Shown piece by piece: positions 27,567-35,964 of a stretch of 64,000 nucleotides of DNA. The notes below the pieces were generated by a model, which was given only the letters and a program-made list of their open reading frames with translations, searched no databases and was not told where the DNA came from. The translations under genes were made by a program, and so were the position numbers. This stretch comes from Candidatus Rokuibacteriota bacterium. GTDB lineage: Bacteria > Methylomirabilota > Methylomirabilia > Rokubacteriales > CSP1-6. Positions within the stretch are counted from its first letter, which is position 1, and each line of letters starts with the position of its first letter. The stretch is taken from contig QHTB01000157.1 in assembly GCA_003220615.1 (NCBI GenBank), forward strand, positions 561 to 64,560, written 5' to 3'.

Positions 27567-28001
27567 TTACAGGCGCCCGATGACCTCGGCCGGCCAGGCG
27601 CGGGCGTCGACGCGCGCGTGCCATTCCTTGATCTTGCCCTGCTTGTCGATGATCACGCCAACGCGCTGCGCGCCCTTCTGCGGGTCGGCATTGGCGCCGT
27701 AGGCGGTCCCGATCTTCCGATCGGTGTCGCAGATCAGCGGGAAGTTGAAGTTGAACTTCTCGGCGAATGCCTTGTTCTCAGCCGGGGTGTCGAAGGACAC
27801 GCCGACGACGGCGGCACCCTTCTTGTCGTAGTCGGCCTTGAGGTCGCGGAACCCGCAACCTTCCGCCGTTCAGCCCGGTGTGTCGGCCTTGGGGTAGAAC
27901 CAGAGCACGAGCGTCTTGCCCTTGAAGTCCGACAGCTTCACGGTCTTGCCGGTGTGATCGCGGCCGGTGAAATCCGGAGCCTGGTCACCTGGGTTCAGCA
28001 T
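27567..28001 (-). CDS. bcp: Selenocysteine-containing peroxiredoxin, PrxQ/BCP type
   Basis: 144 aa when the in-frame TGA at 27870-27872 is read as selenocysteine (U44). The protein reduces peroxides using a thiol/selenol. The sequence around the site reads PKADTPG-U-TAEGCGF: in PrxQ/BCP proteins this position is the peroxidatic cysteine, and C49 five residues later is the PrxQ resolving cysteine. Before the TGA are the family start GDQAPDFTG and FKGKTLVLWFYPK; after it come FRDL, GVSFDTPAENKAF and ICDTDRKIGTAYG, all in one frame. A SECIS-like hairpin follows the TGA. Start ATG at 28001. An ordinary gene call would lose the first half. It probably shares an mRNA with the NCS1 gene. A simple nonsense mutation is possible but unlikely given the exact site and hairpin. 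Confidence 0.9.
27841..27861 (-). promoter_or_regulatory. Bacterial SECIS element of the selenoperoxiredoxin
   Basis: Starting 8 nt after the UGA, AGGTTGCG pairs with CGCGACCT (8 bp, one G-U pair) around the loop GGTTC. The loop begins 16 nt after the UGA and starts with G, inside the published bacterial SECIS limits (about 16-37 nt, G at the first or second loop position). Confidence 0.8.
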
Positions 28002-28057
28002 TCTTCCAGCACATCCGCGGGCAGATTACCGATGCGCCTGGCCTTTCGGACGCACCA

Positions 28058-28300
28058 CTACCACGCCTCACGGCCGACTGTTTTCACCGCCGAAACCTTC
28101 CCTTGTAGGTTTCGCCGGCTGACTTTACGGAGAAGGCTATTCAACGAATACTTGCGAATCCGGAGGGGGCGGACCAAGAGCCGACCATTCTCGACTGACA
28201 GATCAACGATCGCCCCTTCCTTGACCTGGGCCTCGGCCGCGACGGACCGCGGAATCCGCAATACAAGGCTGTTACCCCACTTCGCAATCTTCATGAGCAT
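28058..28300 (-). CDS. mazE: MazE-like AbrB-fold antitoxin, apparently without a toxin
   Basis: 80 aa from ATG 28300 (an ATG at 28294 is equally possible; GGAGGT lies just upstream). SpoVT/AbrB swapped-hairpin DNA-binding domain: MKIAKWGNSLVLRIPRSVA, then VKEGAIVDLSVENGRLLVRP. The C-terminus ends TVGREAW, as in toxin-binding MazE tails. The usual mazF/pemK would start at this stop, but only about ten codons (VVRPKGQAHR) precede a stop there, and the next gene is the peroxiredoxin. It may be a relic or act on a distant toxin. The surroundings (to 28490) are AT-richer than the rest of the window. Confidence 0.8.
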   Translation of the reverse strand: MLMKIAKWGNSLVLRIPRSVAAEAQVKEGAIVDLSVENGRLLVRPLRIRKYSLNSLLRKVSRRNLQGKVSAVKTVGREAW

Positions 28301-28492
28301 AAGACCTCCACCAGCTAGCCGCCCGAAGTCGCGCAACTTGCTATCAGGTGATTCCATAGCGCGACGAACCTCGACACTCGCGGCGCCTCGCCGCGCTTGA
28401 TTGTCGCAAAAAAGTGGCGAACGTAGGCTCCCTTGTCGATCAACCGATCGAGGGAGCGTCTACCCGGATGCCAGGCAATAAATTATCGTTAC

Positions 28493-29434
28493 TCAGCCGC
28501 CGCGAACGATCTCGGCGGCGAAAGCCTCGAGCGCGTCCCAGTCGTAGGGGCCTTCCCGGAAGGCGATGTTGAGCCGCGTGCAGCCGAGCGCGCGAAACTC
28601 GTCCACCATCGCCCGCGCGTCCTTCACGGAGCCGCGCAGGTAGCCCGTGCGCGCGGCGCGGTCGTCGTTGCGGCCGCCGAAATGGCTCTGGAATTTCTCC
28701 TCGCCGCGCGTGATCCCCTTGGCGTCGGCGCCGAGGTAGAAGCCGAGGTTCACGGTGCGCATGATCGTCTTCGGGTCGCGCCCTTCCTTCTCGCACCACT
28801 GGTCGAGCACCTGGCCCTTGTGCTTCCAATCGTCCGGGCCGATGTAGGCGCCGTTCCATCCGTCCGCGTACTTCGCGGCGGCCCGGAGCGTGCGCTTTTC
28901 GCCGCGCCCACCGATCCAGATGGGAATGCGGGGCTGCAGCGGCTTGGGATAGTTCGGCGCGTTGGAGACCTGGAAATACTTTCCCTGAAAATTCGCGCGC
29001 CGTTCCTCGGGCGACAGGAGCAGACGCAAGATCTGCGCGTACTCCTCGAGCATGTCCTCACGCGGACCGATCGACGGAAACGCGAATCCGAAGGCCTTCG
29101 CCTCGACGTCGTGCCAGCCGGCGCCGAGCCCGCAATCCACCCGGCCGTTGGACAGGTGGTCGATCGTGGTGAGCGACTTGGCGAGCAGCCCGGGATTGCG
29201 GTACGCCACGCAGTAGACGCCGCTGCCCAGCCGGATGCGCGTCGTGTCCATCGCCGCCGCGGTCAGCGTCGCGATCGCCTCGTAGCAATCCATCTCCCCG
29301 CCGCGCGGCGGCGACTCCTGGAAGTGGTCGGAGACGGAGAACCAGTCGAACCCCCGCGCGTCGGCGAACTTCCACAGCTTGCGCATCTCGCCCAGCGGGC
29401 CGCCCATGTGACCGATGTGGATTCCGAATTTCAT
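28493..29434 (-). CDS. LLM-class (luciferase-like) F420-dependent oxidoreductase
   Basis: 313 aa TIM-barrel flavin/F420 oxidoreductase. Family blocks: KFGIHIGHMG start, FSVSDHFQESPP (about 32-43), RIRLGSGVYCVAYRNPGLLAKSLTTIDHLSNGR (in parts), GLGAGWHDVEAKAFGF and IPIWIGGRGEKRTLR. The SDHF and GLGAGWH motifs are characteristic. The substrate is unknown. It is divergent from the 2-hydroxyacid dehydrogenase gene with 60 bp between the starts. Confidence 0.92.
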   Translation of the reverse strand: MKFGIHIGHMGGPLGEMRKLWKFADARGFDWFSVSDHFQESPPRGGEMDCYEAIATLTAAAMDTTRIRLGSGVYCVAYRNPGLLAKSLTTIDHLSNGRVDCGLGAGWHDVEAKAFGFAFPSIGPREDMLEEYAQILRLLLSPEERRANFQGKYFQVSNAPNYPKPLQPRIPIWIGGRGEKRTLRAAAKYADGWNGAYIGPDDWKHKGQVLDQWCEKEGRDPKTIMRTVNLGFYLGADAKGITRGEEKFQSHFGGRNDDRAARTGYLRGSVKDARAMVDEFRALGCTRLNIAFREGPYDWDALEAFAAEIVRGG

Positions 29435-29494
29435 GGCACTCTCCGCGGTCATACTACCTTGCGCGTGGCCCCTCGTGCAGGTAAGAAGGCACCC

Positions 29495-30505
29495 ATGACC
29501 AGCCGACCCTATCACGTCTACGTCCTCCAGGGCCGCGGCCAGCGCGACTACGCCGACTGCCAGGCCGCGCTCGCTCACGTCCCCGCGCGCATGACCACGC
29601 TCCCCTTCCTCGGCAAGGAGGACGAGGTGATCGACCGGACGCGCGACGCCGACGCCATCGTCGTCTCGTCCTCGCCGATCACCCGGAACGTGATGAGCGC
29701 GCTCGAGGGCCTCAAGACCGTCGTGCGCACCGGCGTGGGCTACGACGTCATCGACGTGCCCGCCGCCACCGAGCTGGGCGTGATCGTCGTGAACATCCCC
29801 GACATCTGGGTGCGCGAGGTCGCCAACCACGCGCTCTCGCTGCTGCTGGCCTGGAACCGCAAGATCGTCACGCTCGATCGCCAGGTCCACGCCGGCGTGT
29901 GGAGCGGGACGGTGCCGGGGGAGCAGACCGGCTCGCTCCACGGCGAAACGGTCGGCATCGTGGGCCTGGGCAACATCGGCAGCGCCTTCGCGCGGCGCGT
30001 GGCCGCGCTCGAGATGAAGGTCATCGCCAGCGATCCCTACGTGGCGCCGGCGCGATTCGCCGCCCTCGGCGTCGAGCGCGTGTCACTGGAGGCCCTGGCC
30101 GAGCGGTCCGATTACGTCTCCGTCCACACGCTGCTGAACGCCGAGACGCGCCACCTGATCGGTGAAGCGTTCTTCCGTCGCATGAAGCCGACGGCGATCC
30201 TGATCAACACCTCGCGCGGCCCGGTGGTGGACGAGAAGGCCCTGGCCCGCGCGCTCCAGGAAAAGCGGTTGGCCGGCGCCGGGCTCGACGTGTGGGAGCA
30301 GGAACCCGTGGCGCCCGACAACCCGCTCTTGACGATGGACACCGTCATCGCCACGCCCCACGCCGCCTATTTCTCGTCGCCCGCGGTGGCCCAGGTGCCG
30401 CGCCGCTGCGGCGAGGAAGTGGCGCGCGTCCTGACGGGACAGCGCCCGCTCAACGTGGTGAACCCCGAGGTCTACGCGCCAGGCGCTACACTTCGACGGC
30501 TATGA
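29495..30505 (+). CDS. D-isomer-specific 2-hydroxyacid dehydrogenase
   Basis: 336 aa NAD(P)-dependent enzyme interconverting 2-oxo and 2-hydroxy acids. Nucleotide motif GLGNIG (157-162) with D180 at the end of the second strand, suggesting NAD. The catalytic trio is R241 (NTSRGPVVDE), E270 (DVWEQEP) and H289 (ATPHAA). Length is typical. The substrate could be glyoxylate, hydroxypyruvate or phosphoglycerate-like acids; the sequence does not decide. Confidence 0.93.
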   Translation: MTSRPYHVYVLQGRGQRDYADCQAALAHVPARMTTLPFLGKEDEVIDRTRDADAIVVSSSPITRNVMSALEGLKTVVRTGVGYDVIDVPAATELGVIVVNIPDIWVREVANHALSLLLAWNRKIVTLDRQVHAGVWSGTVPGEQTGSLHGETVGIVGLGNIGSAFARRVAALEMKVIASDPYVAPARFAALGVERVSLEALAERSDYVSVHTLLNAETRHLIGEAFFRRMKPTAILINTSRGPVVDEKALARALQEKRLAGAGLDVWEQEPVAPDNPLLTMDTVIATPHAAYFSSPAVAQVPRRCGEEVARVLTGQRPLNVVNPEVYAPGATLRRL

Positions 30506-30561
30506 CGAGCGCGGAGCCCGTTCGCTTTTGCCCGCGGGTCGCCGAGCCGAGCGCAACGAAA

Positions 30562-30873
30562 TTAGCTGGGCTCGGGGGAGGAGAGGAGCCGAGTCTCGAC
30601 ACGTAGGAGCCTGCGGTCGATGACTTCGACTCCCGCGCGCATCAGCGTGACGACACCTTCGGCGACGAGCGCGATGTCGGATTTGAGGCCTTCGGCTACC
30701 ACGCCCATGTGTCGGCGGGTTTCGGCCGCCGAAGCATCGATCCGGGCGCCGAGTCGCGCTTCTGACGCCGAGATCGCCCCGGTGAACTCTCCACGGATAC
30801 GATGTTCGGAGTCGCGGATGGCGGCGAGAAGATCGTCGCGAAGGCGCTCGAGACCGGTGTCATCCACTGCCAT
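30562..30873 (-). CDS. Small coiled-coil protein, function unknown
   Basis: 103 aa, not recognised as a named family. It is helical, charged and low in aromatic residues, with heptad-like spacing across most of its length (LERLRDDLLAAIRDSEHRI, then SEARLGARIDASAAETRRH) and a C-terminal VIDRRLLRVETRLL. No signal or membrane segment. It stands alone between the dehydrogenase and the sugar-type importer. The length and uninterrupted frame make coding likely. Confidence 0.6.
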   Translation of the reverse strand: MAVDDTGLERLRDDLLAAIRDSEHRIRGEFTGAISASEARLGARIDASAAETRRHMGVVAEGLKSDIALVAEGVVTLMRAGVEVIDRRLLRVETRLLSSPEPS

Positions 30874-30971
30874 AGCAATTTAGTCTCATCGGTCGCAAGG
30901 GCGCTGTCAATCATATCGATCCCACGACAGGTGCCAGATGCACGATCTTGCCGCTCCTGCTTCGGGGCGCG

Positions 30972-31802
30972 TTACTGCTTCACCGCGCCAAACGTGAGGC
31001 CGGTGACGATGTGCCGCTGGGCGAGCAGGGCGACCAGCAGCACGGGCAGCGTGATGAGCGTGGCGGCGGCCGCCAGCGTGCCCCAGTTGATCTCCTCGTA
31101 CGAGATCATGGTGTAGACCGCGATCGGCAGCGTGCGCGTCGTCCGGCCGGCCAGGATCACCGAGAAGAGGAAGTTGTTCCAGGAGAACACGAACGACAGG
31201 ATCGCGGTGGCGACCACGCCAGGCTTGACGAGCGGCAGCGCGATCCGCCAGAAGACCCCGAGGTGCGAGCAGCCGTCGATCAGGCCGGCATCCTCGAGAT
31301 CGGGCGGCACGTCCTCGAAAAACGAGATCATGACCCAGATGATGATGGGCAGTCCCACGATCAGATGGGTGAGGATCAGCGCGCCGTAGGTGTCCACCAT
31401 GCGGAGGCTGCGGAAGAAGATGTACCAGGGGATCAGGTAGGCGATGCCGGGAATGATCCGCGCGACGAGGATCATCACGGCCAGCCGTTGCTGGCGCCAG
31501 TGGGCGATGGAGTAGGCCGCCGGGAGCCCGACGGCCAGGCCGAGCAGCGTGCAGCCCGTCGCCACGACGAGGCTGTTCCAGGTGTAGAGGAAGAACGGGT
31601 ACTTCGTGAAGACCTCGCGGTAGCCGGCCAGCGTGACGCTGAAGCGCACGAACGACGGTGGGTACGCCGTCGCCTCGATCTGGGGCTTGAGCGAGAGCGT
31701 GATCATCCAGTAGAAGACGAAGACCGTCGGCAGCATGAAGAGCCCGGCCAGCGCATAGAAGCCGGCCGTGGAGAGCCACCGGCGCCGCGCGCCGCCCCTC
31801 AC
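30972..31802 (-). CDS. ABC importer permease, MalG/CUT1 type
   Basis: 276 aa from a GTG at 31802 that overlaps the stop of the upstream permease. About six membrane segments; the coupling loop EDAGLIDGCSHLGVFWRIALPL has the conserved E-A-x-x-x-D-G pattern (here EDAGLIDG). Pairs with the MalF-type subunit as the membrane heterodimer of a carbohydrate-type importer. No ATPase gene follows: the next gene downstream is the small coiled-coil protein. Confidence 0.94.
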   Translation of the reverse strand: MRGGARRRWLSTAGFYALAGLFMLPTVFVFYWMITLSLKPQIEATAYPPSFVRFSVTLAGYREVFTKYPFFLYTWNSLVVATGCTLLGLAVGLPAAYSIAHWRQQRLAVMILVARIIPGIAYLIPWYIFFRSLRMVDTYGALILTHLIVGLPIIIWVMISFFEDVPPDLEDAGLIDGCSHLGVFWRIALPLVKPGVVATAILSFVFSWNNFLFSVILAGRTTRTLPIAVYTMISYEEINWGTLAAAATLITLPVLLVALLAQRHIVTGLTFGAVKQ

Positions 31803-32677
31803 CACGTCGTGCTCCTCCGCACCTTGATCAAGATCAACGACGCTCCCATGACGAGCGCAAAGAGCGCCACCGCCATGGACGCGGAGTACCCCATGTTGAA
31901 GTACGAGAACGCCTGGTTGAAGAGCAGGATGTTGATGGTCTCGGACGAGTTGGCCGGCCCGCCCTGGGTCATGACGAAGATGATGTCGAAGGTCTTCAGC
32001 GCGTCGATGGCGCGGAACAGGATGGCCACGACGAGGGCCGGCCGCAGCAGCGGCAGCGTGATGTGCCAGAGCGCTTGCCGCGGCGTGGCGCCGTCGAGGT
32101 GAGCGGCCTCGTACGGCTCGCGGGGAAGACTCGCGAGACCGGCGAGCGCGATGAGCATGATCAGCGGCGTCCATTGCCAGACGTCGACGAGCGCCAGCGC
32201 ATAGAGGGCGGTCTGGCTCGAGTACGTCCAGCGAAACGGGGACAGGCCCACGAGCGAGACCAGGTAGTTCGCCACGCCGAGCGTCGGGTGATACATCATC
32301 ACGAACACGAGCGCGATGGCCGTCGGCGTCGCCACCATCGGCAGGATCGCGAGCGTGCGAAGCAACCCCCGCCCCCAGAATTCTCGATTGAAGAGCAGGG
32401 CCATGGCGACGCCCAGCAACGTCTCGGCGGCGACCGCGAGCGTGGTGAAGTAGAGGGTGCGCACCACGGCCTCGCGGAACCGAGCGTCGCCGAGGACGAT
32501 CTTGCCGTAGTTCGCGAGACCGATGAAGCGCGGGCCGGTCAGGCTGGAGGCGAACCACTCGTGGAGGCTCATCCAGCCCGTGTAGGCGATCGGGTAGACG
32601 ATGATCGTCACGACGAGGACCACCGCCGGCGCCGGGAAGAGCCACGACGCGTGACGGTGCGCCCAGCGAGAGAGCAC
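31799..32677 (-). CDS. ABC importer permease, MalF/CUT1 type
   Basis: 292 aa with a GTG start. Six membrane segments; coupling loop YEAAHLDGATPRQALWHITL matches the EAA motif well. The periplasmic and loop features (TQGGPANSSETINILLFNQAF) are typical of sugar or polyol importers of the CUT1 class. It lies 7 bases after the receptor stop and overlaps the MalG-type start, so the three genes form one operon. Confidence 0.94.
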   Translation of the reverse strand: MLSRWAHRHASWLFPAPAVVLVVTIIVYPIAYTGWMSLHEWFASSLTGPRFIGLANYGKIVLGDARFREAVVRTLYFTTLAVAAETLLGVAMALLFNREFWGRGLLRTLAILPMVATPTAIALVFVMMYHPTLGVANYLVSLVGLSPFRWTYSSQTALYALALVDVWQWTPLIMLIALAGLASLPREPYEAAHLDGATPRQALWHITLPLLRPALVVAILFRAIDALKTFDIIFVMTQGGPANSSETINILLFNQAFSYFNMGYSASMAVALFALVMGASLILIKVRRSTTW

Positions 32678-32684
32678 GCGCGAG

Positions 32685-34004
32685 CTAGCTCTCTGTACGG
32701 TTCAGGAGGTCCTGAAATTCTTTCTGTGCTTGCGCCAGCACCTGAGCAGCCGGCGCGCCCTCGATGCCCTTCTGGATGGCGACGCCGATGATGTCGCGAT
32801 ACTCGGTGACGCCGACGATCTCCGGCAGCCCCTGCCGGCCAATTTTGAGCGAGGCCTGATAGGCCTGATACCAGTCGGCGGGCATCTTCGGCTTGGCCTT
32901 CACGTCCGGGTTGTCCCACGTCGAGGTCCGGCCCACACCGACGCCGGCCATGAGCTCGCGCACCATGTTCGCCTTGTTCGTGGCCCACTGGGTGAAGAGG
33001 TACGCGGCTTCCTTGCTGCGGCTCTGAGACGAGACGGCCATGCCCGTGATGTAGATCGGCGAGAAGTGTCCGCCCGGCCCCGATGGCAGCACCGCGTACC
33101 CGACCTTGCCGACCACCTTGGACTTGGCGGCGTCCTCGAACTGGCTCGCGAAGTTGACGCCGTCCATGTACATCGCGACCTGGCCCTGCATGAACGACGC
33201 CGAGCACTCGTACCAGTTGAAGTTGACCACGCCGGGCGGCCCGTATTGCCGCAGCAGGCGCGTGTAGAGCTCCAGTGCCGCCACCTGCTCCTTCGTGTCG
33301 AGCGCGGCTTTGCCGTCCTTGAGATACGTGCCGCCCATCGGGAACAGGATGCTCGGGTACTGGGTGGCGTTCGCGTTCTTGAGCCCGCGCAGCACGATGC
33401 CGTAGGTGGCGGGCGGCGCGTGGAGCTTCTGCACGAGCGCCTCGAGGTCAGCCAGCGTCTTCGGCGGCGTGACGCTCTTCGACCCGAACAGATCCTTGCG
33501 ATAGAAGACGACGTTGGCGTCGATGAACGCCGCCAGCGCCGAGATGCTTCCATCCGGCTGGGTCACGCCTGCGCGAGCGCCCGGGGTGAAGTCGTTCCAG
33601 TCGAAGTCGGGGCTGGTGAGGCTCTTGTCGTCGAGAAACTTGTTCAGCGGGTGGTACCAGCCCGCCTTCCAGAAGCGCTTCTTCTCGACGTGGAGCGAGG
33701 TGAAGAAGGCGTCGATCCCGCCCGAGTTCGCCGTCATCTCGACGGTCAGCTTCTGCCGCGCCTGGATCTCCGGCAGCGTCTCCCACTTCACCTTCATCCC
33801 CGAGAGCGACTCGAACTCGGGGATGTTCTTCTCGAGCACGTCGATGAAGGGGTGCTTGGTCAGGAGCAGGAAGAGCTCTTTGCCCTGGAAGCGTTTCCAG
33901 GTGAAGCCCTGCGCTCGCGCCGGCGTCGAGACGAACGGCCCGGCGGCGACGCCGGCGGCCACGGATTTCAAGAACGTGCGGCGGGTGAGTCGGCGATCGG
34001 CCAT
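32685..34004 (-). CDS. Extracellular solute-binding protein, CUT1 type (family 1)
   Basis: 439 aa from the ATG at 34004, preceded by GAGGGAG. The N-terminus is a twin-arginine signal (LTRRTFLKS, about 6-14), hydrophobic core and an ARAQG cleavage region. The mature part is a family 1 receptor for sugars, oligosaccharides or polyols. Two segments characteristic of the family are visible: YPSILFPMGGTYLKDGKAAL and the substrate-closing GHFSPIYITGMAVSSQS. It is the first gene of the three-gene importer operon. Ligand unknown. Confidence 0.93.
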   Translation of the reverse strand: MADRRLTRRTFLKSVAAGVAAGPFVSTPARAQGFTWKRFQGKELFLLLTKHPFIDVLEKNIPEFESLSGMKVKWETLPEIQARQKLTVEMTANSGGIDAFFTSLHVEKKRFWKAGWYHPLNKFLDDKSLTSPDFDWNDFTPGARAGVTQPDGSISALAAFIDANVVFYRKDLFGSKSVTPPKTLADLEALVQKLHAPPATYGIVLRGLKNANATQYPSILFPMGGTYLKDGKAALDTKEQVAALELYTRLLRQYGPPGVVNFNWYECSASFMQGQVAMYMDGVNFASQFEDAAKSKVVGKVGYAVLPSGPGGHFSPIYITGMAVSSQSRSKEAAYLFTQWATNKANMVRELMAGVGVGRTSTWDNPDVKAKPKMPADWYQAYQASLKIGRQGLPEIVGVTEYRDIIGVAIQKGIEGAPAAQVLAQAQKEFQDLLNRTES

Positions 34005-34206
34005 TGGGCGGCTCCCTCTCATCGAGTCGGCGGCATTGCCAGCGCAGCCGCCGCCATGCGCGTCGGCGGCGTACGCGCCGACACCCTATCGCCGTTCGGC
34101 CGCTGGCTCAAGCGCGTCGGCCAACGTCGGTGATCTGGCCTCGCGAGGCGGTGTATCGCGCTTGGGGCATTGACCCGTGGCGACGCCGGGCGTTAGCGTG
34201 CACGGC

Positions 34207-34779
34207 ATGGCCGAGTCCACGATCAGAACACGACGCTGGACCCGTCGGGAGTACAGCCGGCTGATCGACGTCGGCGTGCTCCACGAAGACGATCCGATCG
34301 AGCTCCTGGAAGGACGACTCGTCGTCGCCGAGCCTCAGCACACTCCGCATGCCACGGCGATCGACCTGGCCGGTGAAGCCTTGCGCCAGGCGTTTGGAGC
34401 GGGCTGGCGTGTCCGCATCCAGCTTCCTCTTGGGCTCGGGCCCGATTCCGAACCGGAACCCGATGTCGCGGTCGTGCGTGGCGATGCCCGCGACTTTCTG
34501 GCCGACCATCCGGCCACCGCGGCTCTCGTCGTGGAAGTCTCCGACGCCGGCCTGGAGCTGGACCGCCGGCTGAAGGCGCGCATCTATGCGCGGGCACGCA
34601 TCACCGACTACTGGGTCGTCAACCTCGTCGACCGCGTCGTGGAGGTGCACCGCGATCCGATCGCCGCCAGACGCCGCCGGTCACGCTACCGCGACGTCAC
34701 CGCCATCGCCGCGCGCGAGCGCATCGTTCCGCTCGCCGCGCCGTTCTCGTCGATCCTCATCGCCGATTTGCTGCCGTAG
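34207..34779 (+). CDS. Uma2 family (DUF820) restriction-like nuclease-fold protein
   Basis: 190 aa. PD-(D/E)xK fold of the Uma2 group: E35 in LLEGRLV, D86 in PEPDVAVV, E110 in LVVEVSD and K123 in RLKARIYA form the expected acidic/lysine cluster. These proteins are common in multiple copies in large genomes; the biological role is not established. The ATG at 34207 is preferred over 34177 because the family-like WTRREYSRL begins soon after it. It is divergent from the importer operon with 202 bp between. Confidence 0.88.
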   Translation: MAESTIRTRRWTRREYSRLIDVGVLHEDDPIELLEGRLVVAEPQHTPHATAIDLAGEALRQAFGAGWRVRIQLPLGLGPDSEPEPDVAVVRGDARDFLADHPATAALVVEVSDAGLELDRRLKARIYARARITDYWVVNLVDRVVEVHRDPIAARRRRSRYRDVTAIAARERIVPLAAPFSSILIADLLP

Positions 34780-34804
34780 GGCGCCGTCACTCCGCGTCCC
34801 GTCG

Positions 34805-35962
34805 TCACAGCTGATCCGCGTGCGCGGCGGGCAGTCGGCGGCCCTCTCGAATCACGTGGCGCGTCCCGAAGCGACGCGTTGCCTTCACCTCGTTGCCGGC
34901 GCCGTCGGCGTAGGTGAAGTGACCGTCCTCCAGGTCCATGACCACGGCGTCGCCGGTCATGCCGGGTACGAGCGATCCGAGCTCGGACGATTTTCCGATG
35001 GCGGCGGCGGCGCGGCTCGTCACCGAGGCGACCACGTCGTCGAGCGTCATGCCGAGGGCGAGGAACTTCGACATCAGGGCGCGCAGGTTGTAGACGATCC
35101 GTCCGGCCGGCGGCGTGTGCAGGTCGGTGCTGATGGTGGTCGGCAGCAGGCCCTCCGCGATGGCCCGCCGGGCGACTTTCACGTCGCAGTGGATCGACGC
35201 GTGTCCCACGTCCAGCACGACGCCGCGCTCCTTCGCCGCTCGCACGGCAGCGCGAATGCGGCCGTCGGGGCCGAGCACCTGCTCGGCATTGCCATTGAAG
35301 ATGTGCGTGGCGACGTCGCCCTCGCGAAGGTGCTCGAGGATCTCGTCGAGCGGGATCGGCGTGTCCGAGACGTGCACCATCAGTCGGACACCGGCGAGAT
35401 CGGCCGCCTGTCGCCCGCGCCGCAACGCCTCGCGCGCGTTGGCCTGGTTCCCCTGCCCGGTCGCGCCGTGGGCGATGCGGACCTTGATGCCGAGGACGAG
35501 GCCGCGATTCTCGGCCGCGGTGCGCGCCGCCTCCTCGACCTGGGCGAACTTGATGTCCGCCAGCTCGGGCATGATTCGATTGATCGTGAGCCCCGTCGCG
35601 CTGATGTGGAGGAACGCGAAGACGCGCGTCTGGTAGGTCGGGATCACGTAGTCGCGGAGCCCGCGCAGCGTCATCCATCCCGCGCTGCCCGCATCCACCA
35701 CCGTGGTGACGCCGTTGGCGAGCGACGTCTGGTCGGCGTGACGACCGGTGGCGAGACCGTGGTAGACGTGCGTGTGGATGTCGATCAGCCCGGGCGTGAC
35801 GAGCGCGCCCGCCGCATCGATCACCTCGGTGGCCTCGCCCGTCAGCGTCTCCGCCACCGCTGCCACCTTGCCACCCCTGAACGCGACGTCCCGTCTCGCC
35901 GAGATCGACTGTGCGGGATCGACCAGCGTGCCACCGCGGACGAGCAGGTCCCAGGCCGGCAT
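34805..35962 (-). CDS. Dihydroorotase-like amidohydrolase/deacetylase
   Basis: 385 aa. N-terminal composite beta domain then TIM barrel. Metal ligands: H63 and H65 (GLIDIHTHVY), a lysine in VLGIKVRIAHGA, histidines in LMVHVSD and VATHIFNG, and the catalytic aspartate in TTISTDLHTP. The closest family is the amidohydrolase/deacetylase group related to dihydroorotase, acting on cyclic amides or N-acetyl groups; substrate unknown. It starts two bases after the PhyH gene stop on the same strand, so the two are probably coexpressed. Confidence 0.9.
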   Translation of the reverse strand: MPAWDLLVRGGTLVDPAQSISARRDVAFRGGKVAAVAETLTGEATEVIDAAGALVTPGLIDIHTHVYHGLATGRHADQTSLANGVTTVVDAGSAGWMTLRGLRDYVIPTYQTRVFAFLHISATGLTINRIMPELADIKFAQVEEAARTAAENRGLVLGIKVRIAHGATGQGNQANAREALRRGRQAADLAGVRLMVHVSDTPIPLDEILEHLREGDVATHIFNGNAEQVLGPDGRIRAAVRAAKERGVVLDVGHASIHCDVKVARRAIAEGLLPTTISTDLHTPPAGRIVYNLRALMSKFLALGMTLDDVVASVTSRAAAAIGKSSELGSLVPGMTGDAVVMDLEDGHFTYADGAGNEVKATRRFGTRHVIREGRRLPAAHADQL

Positions 35963-35964
35963 CT

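Noticed and set aside
24473-27583. A 1036-codon open frame on the plus strand across the acetamidase, amidohydrolase and NCS1 genes
   Set aside because: It is the shadow of three well-supported genes; its translation is arginine/histidine/proline-rich low-complexity sequence with no recognisable domain, as expected in very GC-rich DNA.
27567-27800. The peroxiredoxin as a short 77-aa protein or a pseudogene with a nonsense mutation
   Set aside because: The upstream half is intact, in frame and family-like, and the stop is at the catalytic cysteine codon with a SECIS-like hairpin after it.
27846-27866. An alternative hairpin GCGGAA/TTCCGC just after the peroxiredoxin UGA as the SECIS
   Set aside because: Its loop would begin only 9 nt after the UGA, closer than known bacterial elements; the 8-bp stem with its loop at 16 nt fits better.
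28493-28495. TGA end of the LLM oxidoreductase as another selenocysteine codon
   Set aside because: The protein is already full length, no catalytic cysteine is expected there, and the frame closes ten codons later without family-like sequence.
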